A stretch of DNA of 12,955 nt from Sulfurospirillaceae bacterium (lineage in GTDB: Bacteria > Campylobacterota > Campylobacteria > Campylobacterales > Sulfurospirillaceae), in assembly GCA_028705785.1 (NCBI GenBank), contig JAQWCT010000050.1:1-12955 (forward strand), read 5' to 3'. Position 1 is the first letter of the stretch, and every line of letters begins with the position of its first letter. Under the pieces are notes generated by a model that saw only the letters and a program-made list of their open reading frames with translations, did not search any database and was not told the DNA's origin. Made by a program: the position numbers and the translations under genes. Positions 6,632-12,955 of the stretch are shown piece after piece.

Positions 6632-7732
6632 TTACTTGAGCTCAAAATGATTTTTAATAGCCTCTTTTAATGCTACTGATAAAAATGTTGGCACAGCATT
6701 TCCAATCTGGAGATTTTTATCACTTCTTGAACCAAAAAAAATGTAATCATCGGGAAAACACTGTATTCTTGCACCTTCTCTTGTTGTAAGAGGCCTTGGT
6801 GCTTTTGGGTGAATACATCTCGAAGATGATGGTGTACTTAAATTTCTTGTGATAGTTGTACTTGGTCTATTCCACCAAAGCCTGCAATAAGTGTTTGCAA
6901 AACCGCTGGTAGGTCTTAATTCTTCGGGTAAATCTCGGGGTGTTCCACCATCTGGAAGATTTTCCATAATCTTAATTAACTTGTCATTATTTTTGGGCGC
7001 ATTATGGTCCATTATTTTTTTTGGAGCATTTTTCCGCATCAATTTTTGAAAAGTATTTTTTGGCTCACAAAAATATTCAAACCTCGCTTCGCCACTTTTC
7101 ATAAATACTAAATCACTAATGGCATCTGAAACTGTTAAATAAGGCAATAACTCTGATTTTTCAAATTGGTTATAGTGCGTGGGAGAAGGAAACAAAAAGG
7201 GCGCATTCAATTTTGTTCCAATAATAATAACTCTTTCTCTCATCTGTGGTACACCATAATCTACGGCATTAAGAACTTTCCAAAAAATTGTATAGCCCAA
7301 TGACTCAAATAATTTTATAATAGTTGCGAACAATTCTCCCTTTTGCATTGACAAAAGACCTTTAACATTTTCAAAAAGAAAGACCTTTGGATTTATCTCT
7401 TTTAAAACTCTAAAATATTCTTGAAACAGCTTTCCTCTAGGATCATCAATTAACCGTTTTCCTACTGTAGAATAAGCTTGACAAGGTGGTCCACCAACGA
7501 CCAAATCAATATCTCCGCATTCTATTCCAAAATCTTTTTCCACATCATGAATACCAAAATCTTTAATATCTTTACAATAAACTTTTACATTTGGATAATT
7601 CAGGGCATAGGCCTTTGCCGTATTAGAAGAAAGCTCATTGGCTACTATAATATCAAAGTGGTCATCATGAGCAAAACCATAACTTAATCCACCAACACCT
7701 GCAAATAAATCTACAACTTTAATTTTTTGCAT
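6632..7732 (-). CDS. Type II DNA (cytosine-5) methyltransferase
   Basis: A 366-residue monospecific C5-cytosine methyltransferase that would protect the cell's own recognition sites. All main motifs are present in order: motif I VVDLFAGVGGLS (6-17), motif IV GGPPCQAYS with nucleophile C84, motif VI ENVKGL (121-126), motif VIII QMRERVIIIG (163-172), a short target recognition region (about 180-275), motif IX RPSTTIT, and motif X QIGNAVP (342-348). Nothing suggests inactivation. The ATG lies 5 bases after the endonuclease stop with no clear Shine-Dalgarno, so translation is probably coupled. The recognition sequence cannot be read from the protein. The gene is visibly more AT-rich than amtB (one sampled line 33% GC against 42%), consistent with acquisition as a cassette. 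Confidence 0.95.
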   Translation of the reverse strand: MQKIKVVDLFAGVGGLSYGFAHDDHFDIIVANELSSNTAKAYALNYPNVKVYCKDIKDFGIHDVEKDFGIECGDIDLVVGGPPCQAYSTVGKRLIDDPRGKLFQEYFRVLKEINPKVFLFENVKGLLSMQKGELFATIIKLFESLGYTIFWKVLNAVDYGVPQMRERVIIIGTKLNAPFLFPSPTHYNQFEKSELLPYLTVSDAISDLVFMKSGEARFEYFCEPKNTFQKLMRKNAPKKIMDHNAPKNNDKLIKIMENLPDGGTPRDLPEELRPTSGFANTYCRLWWNRPSTTITRNLSTPSSSRCIHPKAPRPLTTREGARIQCFPDDYIFFGSRSDKNLQIGNAVPTFLSVALKEAIKNHFELK

Positions 7733-7737
7733 TTGAA

Positions 7738-8520
7738 CTATTCAAAAGACATTGAGATAAATTTTGGAGGTTCTTCCGTCAGTTTCCAAGCAAAATAATT
7801 TTGATCAATATTGAAAACAGTTTGCCCTTCCATCTGCTGTCTTGTAATCCAATTTACATTATCTTCATCAATCTCATCAATCTTAACAAAAGCCACTTGT
7901 CCATTAAAAAGATCAAAATGGATAACCAAAGATGCTATATTTTCATCTCTTTTTATTTTTTTTGCTTCTATCACTTTGTGTTGTTTGATATCATTTATTC
8001 CTTGAAAACCTGATTGAACCTCAATTCTAATCTTTTCACCATTTTGTAAGTTGATTTGCAAATCTGCCTTAGGTGTTCTTTTAAAAGTTTCAATGTTACT
8101 AAAATCATCATCACCAATCAAGTCAATATTTTCAATATCAACATCAAAAATCTGACTTAAAGCTTTCAGAAAATAAGAAGAGATAACAAACCCTCTCATC
8201 CAAGAAAAATATACTTCTTCGGGTCTTCTGCCTTGGTTATTGAGTTTTACAATGATATTGTTATATTTTAATTTTTCAAAAACCGTTGTAATATTCTCAT
8301 GACAAAAAAGATCAAAATTATCAACTTTAATCTCATCAGCTACAAGAAGATTGATCTTTTGTACAATTTGAATCAATCTACCATTTAATGACTCAAGATA
8401 TTTATAATCTACTTCAGAAACAATATCTTTTGCCCCAAAAAAAGCTTTTATGCCATTTTGATTTGTAAAACCAAGTTTTTCTCTATATTCTTTAAAATAT
8501 TTTGCATCAATCATTGCCAT
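7738..8520 (-). CDS. Probable type II restriction endonuclease (PD-(D/E)XK-like)
   Basis: I do not recognise the exact family of this 260-residue soluble protein. Its place directly upstream of, and nearly touching, a C5-methyltransferase makes it the likely cognate restriction enzyme. The best candidate active site is TPKAD153 followed by a beta strand and IRIE167-VQ169, a D...ExQ variant of the PD-(D/E)XK nuclease core; GFQG...DIKQHKVIEAKK follows it. The N-terminal 150 residues are mixed helical with no recognisable motif. The ATG at 8520 has AAAGGAT 8 bases upstream; an in-frame ATG two codons later (MIDAK) is less well placed. Sampled lines are about 28-30% GC, lower than the neighbouring oxidoreductase gene (about 38% in one line). 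No controller (C) protein is present. Confidence 0.72.
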   Translation of the reverse strand: MAMIDAKYFKEYREKLGFTNQNGIKAFFGAKDIVSEVDYKYLESLNGRLIQIVQKINLLVADEIKVDNFDLFCHENITTVFEKLKYNNIIVKLNNQGRRPEEVYFSWMRGFVISSYFLKALSQIFDVDIENIDLIGDDDFSNIETFKRTPKADLQINLQNGEKIRIEVQSGFQGINDIKQHKVIEAKKIKRDENIASLVIHFDLFNGQVAFVKIDEIDEDNVNWITRQQMEGQTVFNIDQNYFAWKLTEEPPKFISMSFE

Positions 8521-8543
8521 GCTATTTAAATCCTTTTTTCAAT

Positions 8544-9242
8544 TTAACCACGAAGCTTTCGCTCTTCTTTCATACGATAGGTCATCACAAGGTTAAAACA
8601 CAACTCGCTTAACATCATCAAATCCCACATCGTTAAAATCTCTAAAAATGGCATATCTTCTTCGAGTGCTTCAAAATCAATCTTACATGTAAAGGAATAG
8701 GCATCATTTGGAGCGCCTAGTTCTGGGAGGTTGAGAGCATATTGAAAAGAAAATGAGATATCACTTTTTCGGTGCATCCTGCGAATGCGTTTGAGTGTCC
8801 CATCAAAATCTTTGGCATTGAGGCGAATTTCGGAATGGATGTTGTGGGAGAGGACATTACGGACAAAAGAGACGATGTCAAAGAAGTTTTCGTATTGTTC
8901 TCCAAAAAGGTCTTGCATAAATGTCTTAAAAGAGCTTTCAAAGCGCAAAGACTCAACAGTCGCCATACAAATACCTCTAAAGGCATTGAACTCTACAAAA
9001 TATTCAAATAAGGAAATATCCTCTTTTTTGGTCTCTCGCGCATTGACGAGCAGTTCATGGATGATTTCTGCATTGAAGTAATATGCCTGTTCATTTTCAT
9101 ACTTCTTGACCACAAAAAGGCTTCTATTGGTAAAATCTTCTGTTTTGGAAAGTTTGCTAAAAAATTCTCCCATGTGCAAAAAATAAAAATTTTGTTCAAC
9201 CAGTAAAAGTGCATCTTCTAAAAGCGTTTCATTATCGGTCAT
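8544..9242 (-). CDS. Uncharacterised helical protein with HEPN-like R-x4-H motif, coupled to the molybdopterin oxidoreductase
   Basis: A 232-residue soluble, apparently all-helical protein that I do not recognise. The stretch FFDIVSFVRNVLSHNIHSEI contains R128-N-V-L-S-H133, the R-x4-6-H pattern that marks HEPN-fold proteins (RNases, toxins and nucleotidyltransferase partners); this is a motif observation, not proof of fold. I chose ATG at 9242 because GGAGAAAGT lies just before it and because ATG and the upstream gene's TGA overlap as ATGA; an in-frame TTG 14 codons earlier has no such support. The overlap implies tight co-production with the oxidoreductase, so a role as a dedicated assembly factor is as plausible as a nuclease. 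TorD/DmsD chaperone signatures are not evident. It is followed after 23 bases by the restriction enzyme gene. Confidence 0.8.
   Translation of the reverse strand: MTDNETLLEDALLLVEQNFYFLHMGEFFSKLSKTEDFTNRSLFVVKKYENEQAYYFNAEIIHELLVNARETKKEDISLFEYFVEFNAFRGICMATVESLRFESSFKTFMQDLFGEQYENFFDIVSFVRNVLSHNIHSEIRLNAKDFDGTLKRIRRMHRKSDISFSFQYALNLPELGAPNDAYSFTCKIDFEALEEDMPFLEILTMWDLMMLSELCFNLVMTYRMKEERKLRG
8683..8692. repeat. TTACATGTAA palindrome, copy 3 (inside the HEPN-like gene)
   Basis: It reads CTTTACATGTAAG on the minus strand and encodes part of Phe-Thr-Cys-Lys, the same frame use as the metH copy. Confidence 0.7.
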
Positions 9243-10984
9243 ACTTTCTCCATTTGAACTTTTATCTCTTGATAGATAGCACAATGCCCTTCCTGCGAAG
9301 CCTTGGGTGGTGTCAATCTATTGGCATTTTTAGCACCGCTATAAAGCATCACACAATCACTTCTAAGCCTGTCACTGGGCATGACGATATATTCACATTG
9401 ACCATATTGGTTGGAGAGGATGACTTTATCGCCTTTGTTAAGTCCTACATGTAAAGGCACATACAGATAATCATCTTTGATAAACTGCGAATTGAGTGAC
9501 TTATTTTGCTTCGTTGCTAAAAGATAAAAACCCTCGCTATCGTTGTCAAATTCATCGTCAAATTCATCGAAAAACTCAAATTTTCCACTAGAGGTATAAA
9601 ATGTTTTTTCATAAGGCAGTGTTTCATAAGTTTTGGAGATAAGATGCCCATTTTTAAGCACAGAATGAGAGTTGATAACGCCTTGAAGGATAGCTTCCGC
9701 GCTTTGTAATGGTTCATAGTTAAAATGAGACATCAGTTTTGAACATAGTTCATACTCACTGATGCCTATGTCACTCTCATATGCTTTTGGCATTTGACCA
9801 ATAAATTCATGTCCATAGCTGAGTTTCAAGTCATCTTTTTCCAAAAAAGTCTTAGCTGGTATTATCAAATCGGCGATTTTGGATGTTTCATTTTCATGAA
9901 GCCCAAAGTAAACCACAAAACCTGCATTTTTCAAACCATGCTCAACTCTAGGCGTACAAGGCATTTGCTCCATAGGATTGCCTCCTTGAATAAAGACCAA
10001 ACCATACTTCCCAAAATCCACAATGGGCAAAACTTCTGTTTTAGCTTTTACTTTAAACGGTGCATCAAATCCAAACCCACTGTTGGAAAGATAACCTACG
10101 CCACAGCCTTCTTTGCCAAAAAGACCCAAAAGTGCCGCAAAAGAGTCAATAGAGCGCAATACACTATGCCCAAAACTATACTTTTGAACACCAATACCTA
10201 CTAAAATAGAAACTTTTTTACCTTTTATCAAAGAAAGCAGTGTTCCAACATTTTCCAGTGAACAACCACATTTGTGCATCAAATCACGCATAGGAATACC
10301 ACAAACAAAATCTATAAAAGATTTAAAATTACTGCATCTTTGTTCGATAAACTCCGTATCCTCCATCTGCTCCATATACGCCACACGGGAAAGAAGCATT
10401 GCTAGATAGATATCGCTTCTGGGTTTTATCGGTATATGCAAATCTGCCTTTTGAGCCAAATCAATACTCACAGGGTCAATCACAATCAGTGTTTTACCTT
10501 TGAGGGATGGGAGCATATGGGAATTGGTTACGCTAGGATTTCGACCCCACAAAATGACAACTTCACTTTGCTTTACATGTAAAGGTGAAAAACTAAGATT
10601 TGCACCCCTTCCTTCTACAATACCAGCATCTCCTGCTTCATCACAAAGAGAACCTGAAGCCAAAACTGCCTCGTGTTTCGCAAAAAAGAGTTTGGTGACA
10701 CTTTGCATAATGCCCAGATTACCACTGCCTTTAAAAAAAAGTGTTTTATTTTGTGGATTTTGTGAAAGCTGTTGCTCTAAAACATCCATCGCCTCATCCA
10801 ATGAAATCTCACGACCAAGGTAAGAAGGCTTAGCGATGCGAGGAAAAGTATGATAATGATTGAGATGGTGACATAGATAACCTTGTGTGACAGGATGGTC
10901 TTTGTCACCTTTTAGCGTCTTATCTTCACCGACAACAATACTACACCCATCAAAGCAATCCAATGGACAAGTGGTTTTTTTCAT
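9239..10984 (-). CDS. Small cytoplasmic molybdopterin oxidoreductase with N-terminal 4Fe-4S site
   Basis: A 581-residue member of the DMSO reductase superfamily (COG0243-like). The N-terminus binds a 4Fe-4S cluster: C6-PLD-C10-FDG-C14 and, after 23 residues, C38 in GYLCHH. The probable molybdenum ligand is C114 in GSLCDEAGDAG. ILWGRNPSVTNSH and FIQGGNPMEQMP are cofactor-binding segments, and the region from about 475 is the molybdopterin dinucleotide-binding domain (VPLHVGLNKGDKVILSNQYG). The lysine that normally follows the last cluster cysteine (C-x-K-G) is His40 here. There is no Tat or Sec signal, so it should be cytoplasmic. An acidic insert (FDEFDDEFDND) lies before the last domain. I start at ATG 10984, with GAGGGA 6 bases upstream, rather than the adjacent TTG. 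No Fe-S or membrane partner subunit is nearby and the substrate is unknown. Confidence 0.9.
   Translation of the reverse strand: MKKTTCPLDCFDGCSIVVGEDKTLKGDKDHPVTQGYLCHHLNHYHTFPRIAKPSYLGREISLDEAMDVLEQQLSQNPQNKTLFFKGSGNLGIMQSVTKLFFAKHEAVLASGSLCDEAGDAGIVEGRGANLSFSPLHVKQSEVVILWGRNPSVTNSHMLPSLKGKTLIVIDPVSIDLAQKADLHIPIKPRSDIYLAMLLSRVAYMEQMEDTEFIEQRCSNFKSFIDFVCGIPMRDLMHKCGCSLENVGTLLSLIKGKKVSILVGIGVQKYSFGHSVLRSIDSFAALLGLFGKEGCGVGYLSNSGFGFDAPFKVKAKTEVLPIVDFGKYGLVFIQGGNPMEQMPCTPRVEHGLKNAGFVVYFGLHENETSKIADLIIPAKTFLEKDDLKLSYGHEFIGQMPKAYESDIGISEYELCSKLMSHFNYEPLQSAEAILQGVINSHSVLKNGHLISKTYETLPYEKTFYTSSGKFEFFDEFDDEFDNDSEGFYLLATKQNKSLNSQFIKDDYLYVPLHVGLNKGDKVILSNQYGQCEYIVMPSDRLRSDCVMLYSGAKNANRLTPPKASQEGHCAIYQEIKVQMEKV
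9446..9453. repeat. TACATGTA palindrome, copy 4 (8-base core, inside the oxidoreductase gene)
   Basis: In context it reads CCTACATGTAAAGG, one base short of the full 10-base form. On the minus strand the codons TTA CAT GTA encode Leu-His-Val. Confidence 0.6.
10571..10584. repeat. CTTTACATGTAAAG palindrome, copy 5 (full 14 bases, inside the oxidoreductase gene)
   Basis: The longest copy, a perfect 14-base palindrome, again read TTA CAT GTA (Leu-His-Val) on the minus strand. Confidence 0.75.
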
Positions 10985-11012
10985 CAAATTCCCTCTTTTA
11001 TAAGAATTCGAT

Positions 11013-11042
11013 ATTATACCTCTAAATGGAGTATTTTGTCTT
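11013..11042 (-). promoter_or_regulatory. Predicted promoter of the oxidoreductase operon
   Basis: On the minus strand AAGACA (11042-11037) and TATAAT (11018-11013) are 18 bases apart; the -10 overlaps the stop codon of the HD-GYP gene. It would start a short leader to the ATG at 10984, letting the oxidoreductase and HEPN-like genes, and perhaps the restriction cassette, be expressed apart from the HD-GYP gene. Confidence 0.5.
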
Positions 11043-12702
11043 CTAAAATTTCTAAAGAAAGCGTTTCATTAGTATCTAGTTCTATATGTTGGTAAGTTAT
11101 TTTTAAACCATTTTCTTCCATCAAAGCATCAACTTCTGCATAATTAATCTCTTGATGTTCATCTAAATGCAAAACTAAAAAGTTGTGACTATAGGCCCGT
11201 ACGATAATAGCTTTGGGATAAATACTCTCAATGGTTTTTGCCATTAATGTTAAAAATTCGTCACCTTTTTTCCAGCCATATTTTTTATTGTAAATAGAAA
11301 AGTTAACACAATTAAGATGGTCAATAAAAAACATTTTGACTCTTTTATCATCAGTATGTGCAAACATAAACTTGAGATAATTAATGTTGTAGTAACCCGT
11401 CAACTGATCTCTAAAATAATAGGAAAACCGCATCTCTTCAAGCAAATCTTTGGGCATTTGTGTCGTATCTTCGGGAATAAAAATATCAGAAAACACTGTT
11501 TGTGCTACTTTGACGATGCGTGGGTTGAACTGTTTTCCACTCTCTTCATCCAAGATGGCCAATGCTTCAACTCTGGTCATGCTTTTACGATAAGCTCTAT
11601 TAGTTGTCATGGCATCAAATGCGTCAGCTACCGCTATAATTTGTGAAAAGAAAGGGATATTTTCACCTATCAAACCATCAGGATAGCCTTTCCCATCATA
11701 ATGTTCGTGATGGTGAAGCACCACTTTGGAAAGCACCTTGAAAGGCTCATGTTTTAGAAGTTCAAAACTTGCTTTTGAGTGGTATTGGATTAACGAATAT
11801 TCTTCGGAGGTTAGCTTTTCTGGTTTCAACAAGACAGCATCAGGAATTTCTATCTTACCGATGTCATGTAACATCCCTGCTTTATAGATAAAATCAGCAT
11901 CATCAAGCGTATATCCAAGCCCTAAGACCAGCATTTTTGAATACTCAGCCACTCTTTTACTATGCCCTGCGGTATAACTATCTCTTTTTTCCATCATATT
12001 GACAAGGGCATACATACTCTCTTCATACAATTTTGTTTTTTCATTGAGATAATTTTTTCCCCGAGAGTGTATCCACCAAATCGCAAAAATTCCCAAAATC
12101 CATGTTCCAATATACATTATAATTAAAAAATAATAGCTTTGGGGATTGGCTTCATTAAAATTTGGAACCAACATCCGAACACTGGTAAAACCAATCAAAT
12201 CACCTATTTTAGAATCATCATGGACATGGCAAGAAATACAAGATTGATTAGCAATTAACGGTTTAATATAAAAAATATTTTTTCTACCCTCTTCTTCAAA
12301 GACTACAAAACTATCTTCTTGCGTATTTTTCATACTCACAAGTGCTTTTTGAAAAGCAGGATGAGAATTCTTTTCTTGCACATTTTTTGCCATAGACTCA
12401 ATATGCAAATCCATACTGCTCTGTCTGGCTAACACATAGAGTAATTCTTTGAGCGAAAAATTATTTTTAATGCTATATTTTTGCTCATCATTTAAAGCTT
12501 GCGCTTTTTGCTCATATGCCCAGTAAATAAAAGCAACGGATTGTTCAGTCACACCTTTAATTTTTTCTAAAGAATTCTTTTCGATATGTCGTGCTTCACT
12601 ATTAAATTGATAGACAACAAATAATGAGGTTAGAATAGTCCAAAAAATAGTCAATAATATAGCTATTTGTTTAAAATATTTTATGCGTTTAGTTACTGAC
12701 AT
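11014..12702 (-). CDS. Membrane HD-GYP c-di-GMP phosphodiesterase with periplasmic heme c (Tll0287-like) sensor
   Basis: A 562-residue signalling protein expected to hydrolyse cyclic di-GMP in response to a periplasmic cue. A membrane helix (about 12-31) and a second (190-211) bracket a periplasmic domain of the Tll0287-like (DUF3365) type with C155-I-S-C158-H159, a covalent heme c motif in its usual place in that family. The HD-GYP domain follows (about 228-405): HSKRVAEYS, H279-D280 in MLHDIGKIEIPD, and H331-HEHYDGKGYP341, all catalytic residues intact. The last 130 residues look like a degenerate GGDEF domain: DQLTGYYNINYL and KKYGWKKGDEFLTLMA match, but the active-site loop reads YSHNF instead of GGDEF. 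The ATG at 12702 has only a weak Shine-Dalgarno. It ends 29 bases before the oxidoreductase start. Confidence 0.92.
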   Translation of the reverse strand: MSVTKRIKYFKQIAILLTIFWTILTSLFVVYQFNSEARHIEKNSLEKIKGVTEQSVAFIYWAYEQKAQALNDEQKYSIKNNFSLKELLYVLARQSSMDLHIESMAKNVQEKNSHPAFQKALVSMKNTQEDSFVVFEEEGRKNIFYIKPLIANQSCISCHVHDDSKIGDLIGFTSVRMLVPNFNEANPQSYYFLIIMYIGTWILGIFAIWWIHSRGKNYLNEKTKLYEESMYALVNMMEKRDSYTAGHSKRVAEYSKMLVLGLGYTLDDADFIYKAGMLHDIGKIEIPDAVLLKPEKLTSEEYSLIQYHSKASFELLKHEPFKVLSKVVLHHHEHYDGKGYPDGLIGENIPFFSQIIAVADAFDAMTTNRAYRKSMTRVEALAILDEESGKQFNPRIVKVAQTVFSDIFIPEDTTQMPKDLLEEMRFSYYFRDQLTGYYNINYLKFMFAHTDDKRVKMFFIDHLNCVNFSIYNKKYGWKKGDEFLTLMAKTIESIYPKAIIVRAYSHNFLVLHLDEHQEINYAEVDALMEENGLKITYQHIELDTNETLSLEILEDKILHLEV

Positions 12703-12727
12703 TGTTGTGGCATTCTTATGTTAGGAT

Positions 12728-12747
12728 AAGTTAAATAAATTTAACTT
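12728..12747. promoter_or_regulatory. Inverted repeat in the HD-GYP leader, candidate operator
   Basis: AAGTTAAAT (12728-12736) and ATTTAACTT (12739-12747) form a perfect 9-bp inverted repeat with a two-base centre, ending 26 bases before the HD-GYP start. A -10-like TAGAAT lies just upstream on the minus strand (12757-12752), so the repeat would straddle the transcription start. Confidence 0.45.
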
Positions 12748-12805
12748 CTTAATTCTACATAAAAAAAACTTAATAGCGTATTTAATAAAATAATGTTTAC
12801 TTATT

Positions 12806-12835
12806 AAAAAGATTTGGGACACTTTTCATGTCCCA
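12806..12835 (-). terminator. Terminator of the gene at the right edge
   Basis: On the minus strand TGGGACA and TGTCCCA (12835-12829 and 12821-12815) pair over a seven-base loop, then AATCTTTTT follows. It begins 9 bases after the stop of the partial gene at the window edge. Confidence 0.75.
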
Positions 12836-12843
12836 CAAAGAAG

Positions 12844-12955
12844 TTAGATACTAATTTCTTTAATATCTGCAATAGCTTTAAACGCATTATAGATAGAAGC
12901 AATAAGATTTTGTCTATTTTTTCTTACATGTAAGACTTCGGTATTAACCATGACA
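12844..12955 (-). CDS. 3' end of an unidentified gene (cut by window edge)
   Basis: The last 36 residues of a reading frame enter from the right edge and end in TAA at 12844-12846, followed by a terminator. The visible tail (…VNTEVLHVRKNRQNLIASIY… to …DIKEISI) is a charged amphipathic helix-like C-terminus that I cannot assign. The open frame right to the edge, the terminator in the right place, and the same strand as its neighbours support a real gene. Confidence 0.6.
   Translation of the reverse strand, partial: VMVNTEVLHVRKNRQNLIASIYNAFKAIADIKEISI
12923..12934. repeat. CTTACATGTAAG palindrome, copy 6 (inside the edge gene)
   Basis: A perfect 12-base palindrome read on the minus strand as TTA CAT GTA, Leu-His-Val, as in the oxidoreductase copies. 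Confidence 0.7.

Noticed and set aside
6616..8545. Direct repeats flanking the restriction-modification cassette as insertion marks
   Set aside because: The two flanks share only loose T-rich similarity (TCCTCTTTTCTTAAC against TCCTTTTTTCAATTTAAC), not an exact duplication.
8544..9242. TorD/DmsD-family molybdoenzyme chaperone
   Set aside because: The context invites it, but I see none of the family's usual sequence signatures, and the R-x4-H motif is better explained by a HEPN-like fold.
9540..9575. Short tandem repeat (tcaaattcatcg) in the oxidoreductase gene
   Set aside because: It only encodes the acidic FDEFDDEFD linker, stays in frame and is too short to count as a repeat array.
1..12955. 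CRISPR array, tRNA/rRNA genes, insertion sequences or prophage genes
   Set aside because: No spaced direct repeats, no tRNA-like cloverleaf and no transposase or integrase motif was seen on either strand.

Overview
The window looks like a chromosomal segment of a mesophilic, moderately AT-rich member of the Campylobacterota, most plausibly Sulfurospirillum or a close relative. This rests on gene content and style: a SorA/SorB-type periplasmic sulfite oxidase pair, an amtB-glnK pair, a heme-sensor HD-GYP protein, AT-rich promoters with a good -10 but poor -35, and short gaps between genes. The genus is inference; no rRNA or other marker is present.

Layout: (1) 1-497, minus strand, the first 165 codons of a cobalamin-dependent methionine synthase (metH). 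(2) 612-2307, minus strand, a sorA-sorB operon (Tat-exported molybdenum sulfite oxidase plus lipoprotein cytochrome c) ending in a strong hairpin. (3) 2555-2764, plus strand, a small PhnA C-terminal-domain protein. (4) 2791-4734, minus strand, an OpgB-type phosphoglycerol transferase. (5) 4900-6586, plus strand, amtB-glnK, divergent from opgB across a 165-bp promoter region and closed by a hairpin that also faces the next, convergent gene. (6) 6632-12702, minus strand, five closely packed co-directional genes: an HD-GYP c-di-GMP phosphodiesterase with a periplasmic heme sensor, a small cytoplasmic molybdopterin oxidoreductase, an uncharacterised helical protein with a HEPN-like R-x4-H motif overlapping it by ATGA, then a probable type II restriction endonuclease and its DNA cytosine-5 methyltransferase. 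(7) 12844-12955, minus strand, the 3' end of an unidentified gene followed by a terminator.

How the genes work together: sorAB would oxidise periplasmic sulfite and pass electrons to a cytochrome c; amtB-glnK imports ammonium under PII control; the restriction-modification pair is an accessory, more AT-rich cassette placed between glnK and the oxidoreductase operon with no recombinase visible. No tRNA, rRNA, CRISPR array, insertion sequence or integrase was seen, and no gene-free stretch exceeds 300 bases (the longest, 2308-2554, holds the divergent leaders of sorA and the PhnA-like gene).

Most worth a second look: a TTACATGTAA palindrome occurring far more often than chance both inside and between genes; a CX3CH heme motif in the SorB-like cytochrome; a molybdopterin oxidoreductase lacking the usual lysine next to its Fe-S cluster and coupled to a HEPN-like protein; and the HD-GYP protein with a heme c sensor and a degenerate GGDEF-like tail.
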